Part shown: positions 8,520 through 16,591 of the stretch, piece after piece | Layout of the letters: every line of letters begins with the position of its first letter | How positions within the stretch are numbered: position 1 is the stretch's first letter | NCBI GenBank assembly: GCA_029561145.1 | Contig: JAKQJM010000019.1 | Span: forward strand, 1-46,664 | Direction: 5' to 3' | DNA length: 46,664 nt | Origin: Pseudomonadota bacterium | Lineage (GTDB): Bacteria > Pseudomonadota > Gammaproteobacteria > Xanthomonadales > Rhodanobacteraceae | Notes under the pieces: generated by a model | Told to the model about the DNA's origin: nothing | The model's input: only the letters and a program-made list of their open reading frames with translations | Database searches by the model: none | Position numbers and translations under genes: made by a program

Positions 8520-8920
8520 GCGTAGCGCCGCCGCGTCCAGGCGCGGGCAAGGACATAGGCGATCCATTGCGCGGGGAAAATCCAGATCAGTGCCTGGCGC
8601 GCCGACAGTTCGATGACATCGGCAGCTTCAAGCAGGCTTGCGGTCAGGCAGGCGAGGCCGACGACAACGCCGGCGATCACCAGGGCTTCGAGGTCGATGC
8701 GCCGTTGCAGTTCGTCGCCGGCGCGCACAAGGCGGACCACGGCGCGGGTGGCGAGGACAATCGGCACGACCGGCAGCAGCGCGATCGCGGCACGCAGCAC
8801 GGTCGGCGCGTCGACCAGCGCGTGCCGGAGCAAGCCGATGCAAACCCAGGTCGTCGCGACATAGCCGAGCGCGGCCAGAAAACAATCGCGGAGGTGAGGT
8901 GCAGTGCGCAACGTGGACAC
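8516..8920 (-). CDS. Small integral membrane protein, first gene of the XRE-controlled operon
   Basis: 134 residues from a GTG start at 8920. Four hydrophobic segments lie at about 12-32, 40-62, 80-100 and 106-124, with the cytoplasmic-type loop RLVRAGDELQRRIDLEA between helices 2 and 3 and the basic tail ARAWTRRRYA. The DEL...R...EA pattern repeats in the second membrane protein downstream of the regulator. No strong ribosome binding site is visible and no in-frame ATG precedes it. Function unknown; a membrane sensor or partner for the small repressor is one possibility. Confidence 0.72.
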   Translation of the reverse strand: MSTLRTAPHLRDCFLAALGYVATTWVCIGLLRHALVDAPTVLRAAIALLPVVPIVLATRAVVRLVRAGDELQRRIDLEALVIAGVVVGLACLTASLLEAADVIELSARQALIWIFPAQWIAYVLARAWTRRRYA

Positions 8921-8935
8921 GATGGGCGATCAGGA

Positions 8936-8953
8936 TGTCAAGTTTGCTTGACA
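8936..8953. promoter_or_regulatory. Operator-like palindrome, site 1
   Basis: TGTCAAG-TTTG-CTTGACA, a perfect inverted repeat with 7-base arms and a 4-base centre. It lies just downstream of the -10 element for the membrane/HTH operon, so a bound dimer would block transcription. It shares arms and geometry with site 2, 43 bases away. Confidence 0.8.
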
Positions 8954-8955
8954 TC

Positions 8956-8984
8956 ATCATGTCGATCCGGGATCGCGATGTCAA
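8956..8984 (-). promoter_or_regulatory. Promoter of the membrane protein/XRE operon
   Basis: On the minus strand, -35 TTGACA (8979-8984, six of six matches) and -10 CATGAT (8956-8961) are separated by exactly 17 bases. The -35 lies inside palindrome site 2 and the -10 abuts site 1. Transcription would start at about 8949, inside site 1. Confidence 0.7.
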
Positions 8985-8996
8985 GGGTCCTTTACA
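8979..8996. promoter_or_regulatory. Operator-like palindrome, site 2
   Basis: TGTCAAG-GGTC-CTTTACA has the same 7-4-7 layout as site 1, with one mismatch between the arms. It covers the -35 element of the minus-strand promoter. The two sites together look like a cooperative autorepression module. Confidence 0.75.
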
Positions 8997-9024
8997 TCAC
9001 GCCATCGCGGGGCCGCCCTTGGAT

Positions 9025-9774
9025 CTAGCGCGACGAGATGTACTTCTCGCGTCGCACGTGCGGTACCGGCAGGCCGGCTTCCTTGAGCAAGCTGAAACTC
9101 TGGTCGACCATGTCGGGATTGCCGCACAGATACACGATATCGCCGGCCACGTCGGGCTTGAGCGCCTCCAGCGCGACCTGGACGCGGCCCGCGCGGTCGG
9201 CCGGTCGCGGCACGGCGCGCGGTGATCGACTGAAACAGGGATGAAACGCGAAACCCGGCGTCGCCGCGGCGAACGCCTCGAATTCATCGCCATAGAGCAG
9301 TTCGTCTTCGTTGCGCGCGCCATAGATCAGCTCGAAGCGGCAGCCGCGCGACCGGGTCAGTCGCGTGATCAACGGCAGCATCGCCCGATACGGCGTCACG
9401 CCGGTACCGGTGGCGACGAGCAGGTAGCGCGAATTGGTATCGGTATCCATGAGGCAGAAGCGACCATACGGGCCGCTGGCCTCGACGCTTTCGCCAATGC
9501 CGAGCCCGCCAAGCAGTTCGGTCGCGGCGCCGCCATCGACATACGACACCGCGATCTCGATATGCCGGATCGGCGTCGCATCGCCAGGACCGACCGTGCC
9601 GACCGAATAGCTGCGCTTGGTCGCCTTGCCATCGGCATAGTGGAAGTGGATCTGGATGAACTGGCCCGGCACAAACGCGAACGGCTGCTCGTCGGCGCGC
9701 TCGAACACCATGTGGCGCACGGCCGGAGCAATCATGCGGGCGGAAACGAGACGGAGCGGGAAATGATCGGCCAC
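9025..9774 (-). CDS. fpr: Ferredoxin--NADP reductase
   Basis: 249 residues, the usual length of bacterial Fpr. The FAD-binding motif is RSYSV near residue 54, and SGPYGRFCLM follows as the second flavin motif. The NADP-binding loop is GTGVTPYR at about 126 and the C-terminal nucleotide half carries CGNPDMVDQ. It passes electrons between NADPH and ferredoxin or flavodoxin in the cytoplasm, supporting iron-sulfur and radical enzymes and oxidative defence. The start is a GTG; no strong ribosome binding site is seen. The gene is divergent from the YadG-like gene. Confidence 0.9.
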   Translation of the reverse strand: MADHFPLRLVSARMIAPAVRHMVFERADEQPFAFVPGQFIQIHFHYADGKATKRSYSVGTVGPGDATPIRHIEIAVSYVDGGAATELLGGLGIGESVEASGPYGRFCLMDTDTNSRYLLVATGTGVTPYRAMLPLITRLTRSRGCRFELIYGARNEDELLYGDEFEAFAAATPGFAFHPCFSRSPRAVPRPADRAGRVQVALEALKPDVAGDIVYLCGNPDMVDQSFSLLKEAGLPVPHVRREKYISSR

Positions 9775-9803
9775 GGCGCAAACAGGCAGGATAGGTAGCT
9801 CGC

Positions 9804-9809
9804 TATACT
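9804..9809 (+). promoter_or_regulatory. Possible -10 element for the yadGH-like operon
   Basis: TATACT lies in a short AT-richer patch 36 bases before the ATG at 9846. No clear -35 is seen 16-18 bases upstream. The same patch would have to serve the divergent fpr gene. Confidence 0.4.
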
Positions 9810-9845
9810 ATCAGCCTCCCTCGCATCCGCCCCATCCCTACGCCC

Positions 9846-10781
9846 ATGAGCTCCATTCCTGCGCTCGAGATCCATGAGCTGCGCAAGGTTTACGCGACCG
9901 GTGTCGAAGCCCTCAAGGGCGTTTCGCTCATCGTGCAGCCCGGTGACTTCTTCGCCCTGCTCGGCCCGAACGGGGCAGGCAAGTCGACCCTGATCGGCAT
10001 CGTCAGCTCACTGGTCAATTCCAGTTCCGGATCGGTCAAGGTATTCGGCGTCGATATCGAACAGGATCGCGAGGCCGCGATGCGCCTGCTCGGTCTCGTG
10101 CCGCAGGAAGTCAATTTCAACTTCTTCGAGAAACCCTTCGACATCCTGTGCAACTACGCCGGCTTCTACGGGATCGCGCGCGCCGAGGCCAGGCTTCGTG
10201 CCGAACAGGAATTGCGTCGCGCGCAGCTCTGGGACAAGGCGCACACGATGGCGCGCACGCTGTCGGGCGGCATGAAACGGCGCCTGATGATCGCCCGCGC
10301 GATGATGACGCGACCGCGCCTGCTGATCCTCGACGAGCCGACGGCCGGCGTCGATATCGAGATCCGCCGCGGCATGTGGCGGATCCTCAAGGAAGTCAAT
10401 GCGGCCGGCACCACGGTGATCCTGACCACGCACTATCTCGAGGAAGCCGAGAGTCTTTGCCGCAACCTCGCGATCATCAATGGCGGTCAGATCATCGAGA
10501 ACGGGCCGATGAAGACCTTGCTGGCGAAACTCGATGTCGAAGGCTTCCTGCTCGACATCGACGGCGAGCTGCCGGCGACCCTGCCGCAGATCAACGGCGT
10601 GCAGGTACGCGCCGAGGACAGCCATACGCTGGATCTCGAAATGCCGCGCGCGATGGATCTCAACAGTGTTTTCGCCAGCCTCGACGCGGCCGGTATCCGC
10701 GTGCGTTCAATGCGCACGAAGACCAATCGGCTCGAGGAACTTTTCATGCGCCTGACCGGCGGCAAGGAGGCAGCGGCATGA
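9846..10781 (+). CDS. yadG: ABC transporter ATP-binding protein, YadG-like
   Basis: 311 residues. Walker A GPNGAGKST at about 39-47, Q-loop in VPQEVNFNFFEKP, signature LSGGMKRRLMIARAM, Walker B LLILDEPTAGVD and switch histidine in TTHYLEEAE are complete. The stretch EVNFNFFEKP is typical of the YadG group. A C-terminal domain of about 80 residues follows the ATPase core. The stop overlaps the ATG of the permease gene (ATGA), with AAGGAGG for the permease inside this gene. Substrate unknown, as for E. coli YadGH. Confidence 0.92.
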   Translation: MSSIPALEIHELRKVYATGVEALKGVSLIVQPGDFFALLGPNGAGKSTLIGIVSSLVNSSSGSVKVFGVDIEQDREAAMRLLGLVPQEVNFNFFEKPFDILCNYAGFYGIARAEARLRAEQELRRAQLWDKAHTMARTLSGGMKRRLMIARAMMTRPRLLILDEPTAGVDIEIRRGMWRILKEVNAAGTTVILTTHYLEEAESLCRNLAIINGGQIIENGPMKTLLAKLDVEGFLLDIDGELPATLPQINGVQVRAEDSHTLDLEMPRAMDLNSVFASLDAAGIRVRSMRTKTNRLEELFMRLTGGKEAAA

Positions 10782-11560
10782 GCGCGATATCGAGTCATCC
10801 GAATCTCACTGCGCTGCTCACGATCACGCGTCGCGAGATGACCCGCATCCTGCGCATCTGGGCGCAGACCCTGGTGCCGCCGGCGATCACGATGACCCTT
10901 TACTTCCTGATCTTCGGCAGCCTGATCGGCCGGCGCATCGGAGACATGGGCGGCTACGACTACATGGACTTCATCGTGCCGGGCCTGGTCATGATGGCGA
11001 TCATCCAGAACAGCTACGGCAATATCTCGTCGAGCTTCTTCGGCGCGAAATTCGGTCGCCACATCGAGGAGATGCTGGTCAGCCCGATGCCGAACTGGGT
11101 CATCCTCGGCGGCTATGTCGCCGGTGCGGTGCTGCGTGGACTGCTGGTCGGAGTGATCGTGCTGTGCATCGCGATGCTGTTCACCCATGTGCGCATTCCG
11201 CATCCGCTGATCACGATCACGACCGTGCTGCTCGGCGCGACGATCTTCTCGCTGGCCGGTTTCATCAATGCGGTGTATGCAAAGAAATTCGACGACGTCG
11301 CGATCGTGCCGACCTTCATCCTGACGCCGCTGACCTATCTCGGCGGCGTGTTCTATTCGGTCAAGCTGTTGCCCGACTGGGCCCAGGTGATGACCCATGC
11401 CAATCCGATCTTCTACATGGTCAATGCATTCCGCTACGGCCTGCTCGACAGCAGTGATGTGCCGATCGGCGTGGCCTACGCGCTGATGATCGGTTTCGTC
11501 CTCGTGCTCGGCGCGCTCGGCTTGTGGCTGCTCAAGCGCGGCATCGGCTTGCGCAGCTGA
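10778..11560 (+). CDS. yadH: ABC transporter permease, YadH-like (ABC-2 family)
   Basis: 260 residues with six hydrophobic helices. The motifs YDYMDFIVPGLVMM, LVSPMPNWVILGGY and the conserved FILTPLTYLGGVFYSV are typical of ABC-2 permeases such as YadH. The ribosome binding site AAGGAGG lies 7 bases upstream of the ATG. It forms an inner-membrane exporter with the ATPase encoded just before it. The substrate is not known. Confidence 0.93.
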   Translation: MSAISSHPNLTALLTITRREMTRILRIWAQTLVPPAITMTLYFLIFGSLIGRRIGDMGGYDYMDFIVPGLVMMAIIQNSYGNISSSFFGAKFGRHIEEMLVSPMPNWVILGGYVAGAVLRGLLVGVIVLCIAMLFTHVRIPHPLITITTVLLGATIFSLAGFINAVYAKKFDDVAIVPTFILTPLTYLGGVFYSVKLLPDWAQVMTHANPIFYMVNAFRYGLLDSSDVPIGVAYALMIGFVLVLGALGLWLLKRGIGLRS

Positions 11561-11579
11561 CAGTCGCGGTCTTGTTCGT

Positions 11580-11603
11580 CCTTCTCCCGCTGGCGGGAGA
11601 AGG
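11580..11603. repeat. REP-like palindrome at the 3' end of yadH
   Basis: CCTTCTCCCGC-TG-GCGGGAGAAGG is a perfect 11-base inverted repeat with a 2-base loop, 20 bases after the yadH stop. No T-run follows. Sequences of this form recur as dispersed extragenic palindromes in Xanthomonadales, and it may also act as a terminator or 3' end stabiliser. Confidence 0.7.
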
Positions 11604-11692
11604 TGTCCACAGGACGGATCAGGGCGATCGGCGAAGCCAGTCGCCTGCATTCCGCGTGACGTGCGCCCCGGCGTGCTGTTTTTTGCATGAGA

Positions 11693-12478
11693 TCAGATCG
11701 CGAAGAACGCGCGACTCGTCGCCGTCGCCTGCGCCGCCGTCAGCTCGACCGCTTCGCCCCGATCGCGCGCCAGCTCCATGACGATGTGTTCGAGGTACAT
11801 CGGCTCGTTGCGCCGGTGTGAAGGCTTGGGCTGGACGTTGCGCGGCAGCAGGTAGGGCGAGTCGGTTTCGATCATGAGACATTCGGCCGGAATGTCGCGC
11901 ACGAGTTCGCGCAGATGCGTGCCGCGCCGTTCGTCGCAGAGCCAGCCGGTGATGCCGATATGCCAACCGGCATCGAGGTAGTCGACCATTTCCTCACGTG
12001 TGCCGGTGAAGCAGTGCACGACGACCTTGCCGATCCGACCGGCGAAATTCCTCATGACGGCCATGAAATCGGCATGCGCATCGCGCTGGTGCAGGAACAG
12101 CGGCTTGGCGCAGTCCACCGCGATCTGCAATTGCCGCTCGAATGCCTCGATCTGCGCGGCCACCGGTGAATAGTTGCGGTGATAGTCAAGGCCGGTTTCG
12201 CCAACCGCCTTCACCTCGTCGGCGGCGACGAGTTCGCGCAGCAGCGCATCGGTGGCGTCGTCATAGTCGATCGCGTGATGGGGGTGCACACCGGCGGTCG
12301 CGGAGAGCACGCCGGGATGCGCACGGGCCAGCGCGAGCGCCATGCGACTGCCGGCCGCGCTCGCCCCGGTGACGATCATCTGCGCGACGCCATGCGCGCG
12401 TGCACGGGCAAGTACCTGATCGAAATCGGGACGGAATGATTCGTGGGTCAGGTTGGCGCCGATATCGATCAGGTGCAT
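11693..12478 (-). CDS. tatD: TatD family metal-dependent hydrolase (DNase)
   Basis: 261 residues, normal for TatD. Family motifs in order: IDIGANLTH at the N terminus, GVHPHHA, GETGLDYHRNYSP, LFLHQRDA, VVHCFTG and ETDSPYLLPRN. These hold the histidines, glutamate and aspartate of the divalent-metal site of the TIM barrel. TatD proteins are 3'-5' exonucleases linked to DNA repair and DNA breakdown. The gene is single, convergent with yadH and divergent from the secreted-protein gene. Confidence 0.95.
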   Translation of the reverse strand: MHLIDIGANLTHESFRPDFDQVLARARAHGVAQMIVTGASAAGSRMALALARAHPGVLSATAGVHPHHAIDYDDATDALLRELVAADEVKAVGETGLDYHRNYSPVAAQIEAFERQLQIAVDCAKPLFLHQRDAHADFMAVMRNFAGRIGKVVVHCFTGTREEMVDYLDAGWHIGITGWLCDERRGTHLRELVRDIPAECLMIETDSPYLLPRNVQPKPSHRRNEPMYLEHIVMELARDRGEAVELTAAQATATSRAFFAI

Positions 12479-12504
12479 GCGAAAGGGGAAGCGGACAAAA
12501 CACG

Positions 12505-12533
12505 ATTATGCGTGTGGACACCTATTCTGCACA
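12505..12533 (-). promoter_or_regulatory. Likely tatD promoter
   Basis: The minus strand carries CATAAT (12505-12510, five of six matches to TATAAT), preceded after 17 bases by a weak -35 TGTGCA (12528-12533). The transcript would start about 20 bases before the tatD ATG. Confidence 0.45.
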
Positions 12534-12539
12534 GTTGGC

Positions 12540-12556
12540 GAATTGATGATCAATTC
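12540..12556. promoter_or_regulatory. Palindrome in the tatD / secreted-protein divergent region
   Basis: GAATTGA-TGA-TCAATTC is a perfect inverted repeat with 7-base arms, AT-rich against its surroundings, 67 bases before the ATG of the secreted-protein gene. It looks like a regulator site; no regulator gene is adjacent. Confidence 0.5.
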
Positions 12557-12623
12557 ACAACCGATTCACCGCGGCATTGCGAGTATCCTTGCCCCTGGTT
12601 CGCCCCTTGCCCGGAGATACCCC

Positions 12624-13808
12624 ATGCGCATCCGTTCCCGATTGCTGTTTGCAGCAGCGCTGCTGACAACGGCCTTCTCCATCAACCCCGCGAGCGCGGC
12701 GGACACTGCACCGACCCGGGCGGCACGCATCGGTGCCGAGCAGGCAGGCCACCGCCAGGTGATGCTCGAGCGTCGCGCAGGCCCGAAGTCGACCGCGGCG
12801 GTAACTTCGACGCTGCCGGGATTGCCGCGTGCGAATCCTTCGCGCGCATACCCGCCGAGCTGCATGGCCGATCCGCTGCCGGACCAGACCAGCGGGCCGA
12901 CCTATACCGCGACGGTCAACCTGGCCCAGTACAACGTCAACACCGGAGGCGTTAGTACCACCGAAGCCGTGACGATCCGCATCTGGCGCGTGGTCTGCAG
13001 CAGTTCGGTATTCGTCACATCGGCAACCCTGATGCGCATCCAGCGCAATGTCCAGCTCGATGGCCGCACCGACTTTTATCCGCTGTTTCCGGGGATCCGG
13101 GTCAGCCAGGGTGGGGTCGGCTTCGGTGACACGGATTTCCCGCGCAACATCCTGCGCGCGACGATCGAACCGAACACCGTCCTTGCGGATACCCTGGTCG
13201 ACACTCCGATCGTCGACAGCATGACCTTCGTGCTCGAGAACTACGACAGCAGCCAGACCAGCCTGTTCGATTTCAACCTCTCGTTCGGCCTGCGCTTCGA
13301 CAACTTCTTCACGAGCAACAACCAGTTCTTCCTCAACGTGCCCTCCTACACGCCGACTTCCGGCACCTATCCGGATGCCTTCCGCGATCTGCCGATCTCG
13401 GGCTACCTCGGCACCAACTGGTACGACCCGAGCGCGAGCGGCGAAGGCATCGTGTTGCAGGTCTACGAGCGCGCCAACGATACGGAGAACCTCGTGGTTT
13501 CCTACTCGTGGTCGGCATACGATCCGAGTGGCGTGCCGTTCTGGCTGTTCGGCCAGGTCGACATTCCACGCGGCGCGCGCATTGCGAGCTCGCCGATGGC
13601 CTATCGGACCGGCGGTGGACTCGGCGGCAATTCGGGGCAGGCCAGCGCACCGATCATCTGGGGTTCGGCGACGGTCAGCTTCCCGGATTGCAACACGATG
13701 GTCCTGTCCTATGCCTCGAATCCCGGTCTGCCGGCCGGCATCCCGACCGGCAGCGGTACGCGCACCTGGACACGTGTTGCCGGAGTCAACGGACTGGCCT
13801 GCGAATAA
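12624..13808 (+). CDS. Secreted protein of unknown function with a C-terminal 'WYDP' domain
   Basis: 394 residues from the ATG at 12624, chosen because GGAGA lies 6 bases upstream and the next residues form a clear signal peptide ending in NPASA. Two parts follow. Residues 80-250 are beta-rich and polar. The C-terminal 130 residues contain GTNWYDPSASGEGIVLQVYE and SYSWSAYDPSGVPFWLFGQ. This 'W-Y-D-P, S-G-x-G, then Y-D-x-x-G-x-P-x-W' pattern recurs in secreted proteins of Xanthomonadales and related groups, often as repeats; here it occurs once. I know no assigned function. Predicted periplasmic or extracellular. Confidence 0.8.
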   Translation: MRIRSRLLFAAALLTTAFSINPASAADTAPTRAARIGAEQAGHRQVMLERRAGPKSTAAVTSTLPGLPRANPSRAYPPSCMADPLPDQTSGPTYTATVNLAQYNVNTGGVSTTEAVTIRIWRVVCSSSVFVTSATLMRIQRNVQLDGRTDFYPLFPGIRVSQGGVGFGDTDFPRNILRATIEPNTVLADTLVDTPIVDSMTFVLENYDSSQTSLFDFNLSFGLRFDNFFTSNNQFFLNVPSYTPTSGTYPDAFRDLPISGYLGTNWYDPSASGEGIVLQVYERANDTENLVVSYSWSAYDPSGVPFWLFGQVDIPRGARIASSPMAYRTGGGLGGNSGQASAPIIWGSATVSFPDCNTMVLSYASNPGLPAGIPTGSGTRTWTRVAGVNGLACE

Positions 13809-13829
13809 TCCGCGCGTCCGCGGTGACCC

Positions 13830-13860
13830 GAAAACGGCGCGACATGTTCGCGCCGTTTTC
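13830..13860 (+). terminator. Intrinsic terminator after the secreted-protein gene
   Basis: GAAAACGGCGCG / CGCGCCGTTTTC: perfect 12-base arms around a 7-base loop (ACATGTT), ending in a short T-run. It lies 21 bases after the stop codon. The A-rich 5' arm could let it work on both strands. Confidence 0.85.
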
Positions 13861-13885
13861 ACGTGTGCGGGTTTGATCGGCGACA

Positions 13886-16420
13886 ATGCGGCCATCGTCC
13901 TCGTCGATTCGACCCTTGAGCAAGACCGCCTTTCCCATCGATGAAGTGCTGGCGGACGTTCGTGGCTCGCTCGCAGTGCATCCGCGACTCGTGCTCGAGG
14001 CGCCGCCCGGTGCCGGCAAGACGACCCGGGTTCCGCCCGCCCTGCTGGATGAAGCCTGGATGCAGGGCCGGCGCATCCTCATGCTCGAACCGCGTCGCAT
14101 CGCCGCGCGCGCGGCAGCCGGGTTCATGGCGGCGGCGCGTGGTGAGCGCGTCGGCGAATGCGTGGGTTACCGCATCCGACACGAAGCGAAGGTCTCGGCG
14201 GCGACGCGCATCGAGGTCATCACCGAAGGCATCCTGACCCGCCTGCTGCAGGACGATCCCGAACTGCCGGGCGTGGCCGCGATCCTTTTCGACGAGTTCC
14301 ACGAACGCCACCTGCACGGCGATCTCGGTGCCGCGCTGGCGCGTGATGTGCAAGCCACGCTGCGGCCGGACCTGCGTCTCGTCATCATGTCGGCCACCCT
14401 CGATGGCGAGCGCATCGCGCGCTGGTTCGATGCCCCGCGCGTGACCAGCGCCGGGCGCAGCTTCGCGGTGCGCATCGAGCATCCGCCGGCACGCAACGGC
14501 GAGAACTGGCCCGAGCGCGGGTGGACCACGCATCTGCGCCGCGTGGTCGCGCAGGCGCTGGCGGAATCGGAGGGCGACGTCCTCGTGTTCCTGCCCGGTC
14601 GCCGCGAGATCGATGCGGCACGGACGTCGATCCACGGGCTCGATGCGGAACTCGTCGTCCTGCATGGCGAGCTGTCGCTGGATGACCAGCACGCCGCGCT
14701 GGTCGAGTCTGCAACGGGCGCTCGTCGGGTCGTGCTGGCGACCAATGTTGCCGAGTCGAGCCTGACCTTGCCGGGCATACGCGCCGTCGTCGACAGCGGC
14801 CTCGCCCGCGAACCGCGCCTCGATGTGAACTCGGGTTTCTCGCGCCTGCAGACCGTGAACATCTCGCAGGCATCGGCCGATCAACGCGCCGGCCGTGCGG
14901 GCCGACTCGGGCCCGGTGTCGCCTATCGCTTGTGGCCGCAGAGCCGGCGACTCGATCCCTCGCGCACGCCGGAAATCGCGCAGGTCGAACTGGCCCAACT
15001 CGTGCTGGAGTTGAAGGCCTGGGGTTCGACGACGCTGAGCTGGCTCGATCCGCCGCCCGCCGGCGCGTTCGCGCAGGCCAGCGATCTGCTTGTTGCCCTC
15101 GGAGCGCTCGAGCCGGGCGCTGCGCTCAATGCCCTCGGTCGCGAGCTACTGGCATTCGGCGCCCATCCGCGACTCGCCGCCGCCGTGCTGCGCGCGAGCC
15201 CGCAAGACCGCGCGCTGGCCTGCGACCTGGTTGCCCTGATCGAGGCGCGCAACCCGTTGCGCGGACTTGCGGCGCGCGATGACGATTTTCGCCGCCGCAC
15301 AAACGCGCTGGCCGCCTGGCGTGGCCGTGACACGCGTGCGATTGCAGAACACGCTGCCGACCGTGGCGCACTCGCCGCGATCCAGCAATCGGCGGATGCC
15401 TGGCGACGTCGCGCGCGTGCTTTGCGCGAGCGCTCCGAAACGCCGGGGCCGACCACGATCGGCGACATCCTGATCCATGCATTTCCGGATCGCATCGCGC
15501 GCCAGGACAGCAATCATCCACGCCGCTACCAACTGGCGAATGGGCGTGGCGCGCGCCTGATCGAGGAGAGTTCGCTGTTCGGCGAACCCTGGCTCGTCGT
15601 CATCGATCTGCGCTACGACGAACGCGACAGCCTGATCCTTGCCGCGGCGCCGTTCTCCGAGGCGGTGCTCGAACGCGATTTCGCGTCGATGTTCAGCAAC
15701 GCGCGCGCGCTGCGCTGGAACCGCGAGACGCGCGCGATCGAGGCGTTCGAGGAGCACCGTTTCGCCTCGATCGTGCTCGAACGTCGCAGCGTGCCGGCAC
15801 GTCCCGAAGACGCCGTGCCGGCCCTGATCGCGGCCGTGCGCGAACTCGGCCTCGAGGTCTTGCCGTGGAGCGAAAGCGCGATCGAACTGCGCCGCCGTGT
15901 CGCCTTCCTGCGCCGCATCGAAACGGAATCCGCGCTGCCGGATTTCTCCGACGCGCGACTGCTCGACACGCTGGAAACCTGGCTGGCGCCCGCTCTGTCC
16001 GGCAAGCGTCGCCTCGATGCGCTGCGCACCGAAGAGCTGTCCGATGCGCTGGCTGCGCAACTCGATTACGCGATGCGTCGCCAGCTCGATGAACAGGCGC
16101 CGGTCGCGATCAAGGTACCGAGCGGACTCGAGCGGCGCGTTAGCTATCCGGTCGACGCATCGCCCGTGCTCGCGGTCAAGCTGCAGGAATTGTTCGGACT
16201 GGCCGAATCGCCGCGCGTCGCCAACGGACGCATCGCGCTGACCTTGCATCTGCTTTCACCGGCCGGTCGGCCGATCCAGGTCACCCAGGACCTGCGCGGA
16301 TTCTGGGAGCGCACCTATCCGGAAGTGAAGAAGGAACTCAAGGGCCGCTACCCGAAACATCCGTGGCCGGACGATCCGTGGACCGCCGTCGCGACCCATC
16401 GCGCGAAGCCCCGCCGATAG
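13886..16420 (+). CDS. hrpB: ATP-dependent RNA helicase HrpB
   Basis: 844 residues from the ATG at 13886, in the normal HrpB range. A TTG at 13916 (LSKTAFPIDEV) is an equally possible start and removes a Ser/Arg-rich tip. Motif I is GAGKTT, motif II reads DEFHER (the HrpB form of DEAH), motif III is SATLDGER and motif VI lies in QRAGRAGRLGPG. A long helicase-associated region and the HrpB C-terminal domain follow, the last with KGRYPKHPWPDDPW. The enzyme is a cytoplasmic DExH-box NTPase; its RNA substrate in most bacteria is uncertain. Single gene after a terminator. Confidence 0.95.
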   Translation: MRPSSSSIRPLSKTAFPIDEVLADVRGSLAVHPRLVLEAPPGAGKTTRVPPALLDEAWMQGRRILMLEPRRIAARAAAGFMAAARGERVGECVGYRIRHEAKVSAATRIEVITEGILTRLLQDDPELPGVAAILFDEFHERHLHGDLGAALARDVQATLRPDLRLVIMSATLDGERIARWFDAPRVTSAGRSFAVRIEHPPARNGENWPERGWTTHLRRVVAQALAESEGDVLVFLPGRREIDAARTSIHGLDAELVVLHGELSLDDQHAALVESATGARRVVLATNVAESSLTLPGIRAVVDSGLAREPRLDVNSGFSRLQTVNISQASADQRAGRAGRLGPGVAYRLWPQSRRLDPSRTPEIAQVELAQLVLELKAWGSTTLSWLDPPPAGAFAQASDLLVALGALEPGAALNALGRELLAFGAHPRLAAAVLRASPQDRALACDLVALIEARNPLRGLAARDDDFRRRTNALAAWRGRDTRAIAEHAADRGALAAIQQSADAWRRRARALRERSETPGPTTIGDILIHAFPDRIARQDSNHPRRYQLANGRGARLIEESSLFGEPWLVVIDLRYDERDSLILAAAPFSEAVLERDFASMFSNARALRWNRETRAIEAFEEHRFASIVLERRSVPARPEDAVPALIAAVRELGLEVLPWSESAIELRRRVAFLRRIETESALPDFSDARLLDTLETWLAPALSGKRRLDALRTEELSDALAAQLDYAMRRQLDEQAPVAIKVPSGLERRVSYPVDASPVLAVKLQELFGLAESPRVANGRIALTLHLLSPAGRPIQVTQDLRGFWERTYPEVKKELKGRYPKHPWPDDPWTAVATHRAKPRR

Positions 16421-16591
16421 GATGCCCTCGCGACTCCGGAGCTGTGCGGGAAACCGCTCGTTCGATGCATCGTGTCGGCTCGACCGGTCCGAACGAATGG
16501 CGATGTGCGGAACACGCCACGTCGACCCTCGCCGCCTGGCCGGGTTGGCGCATGGCGGCCAGCGTCGCCAAGCTGCACCCGCGATCGGAGG

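Noticed and set aside
16421-16591. Inverted repeat TCGTTCG...CGAACGA between hrpB and the methyltransferase gene
   Set aside because: The arms are short and 25 bases apart; not a convincing terminator or operator.
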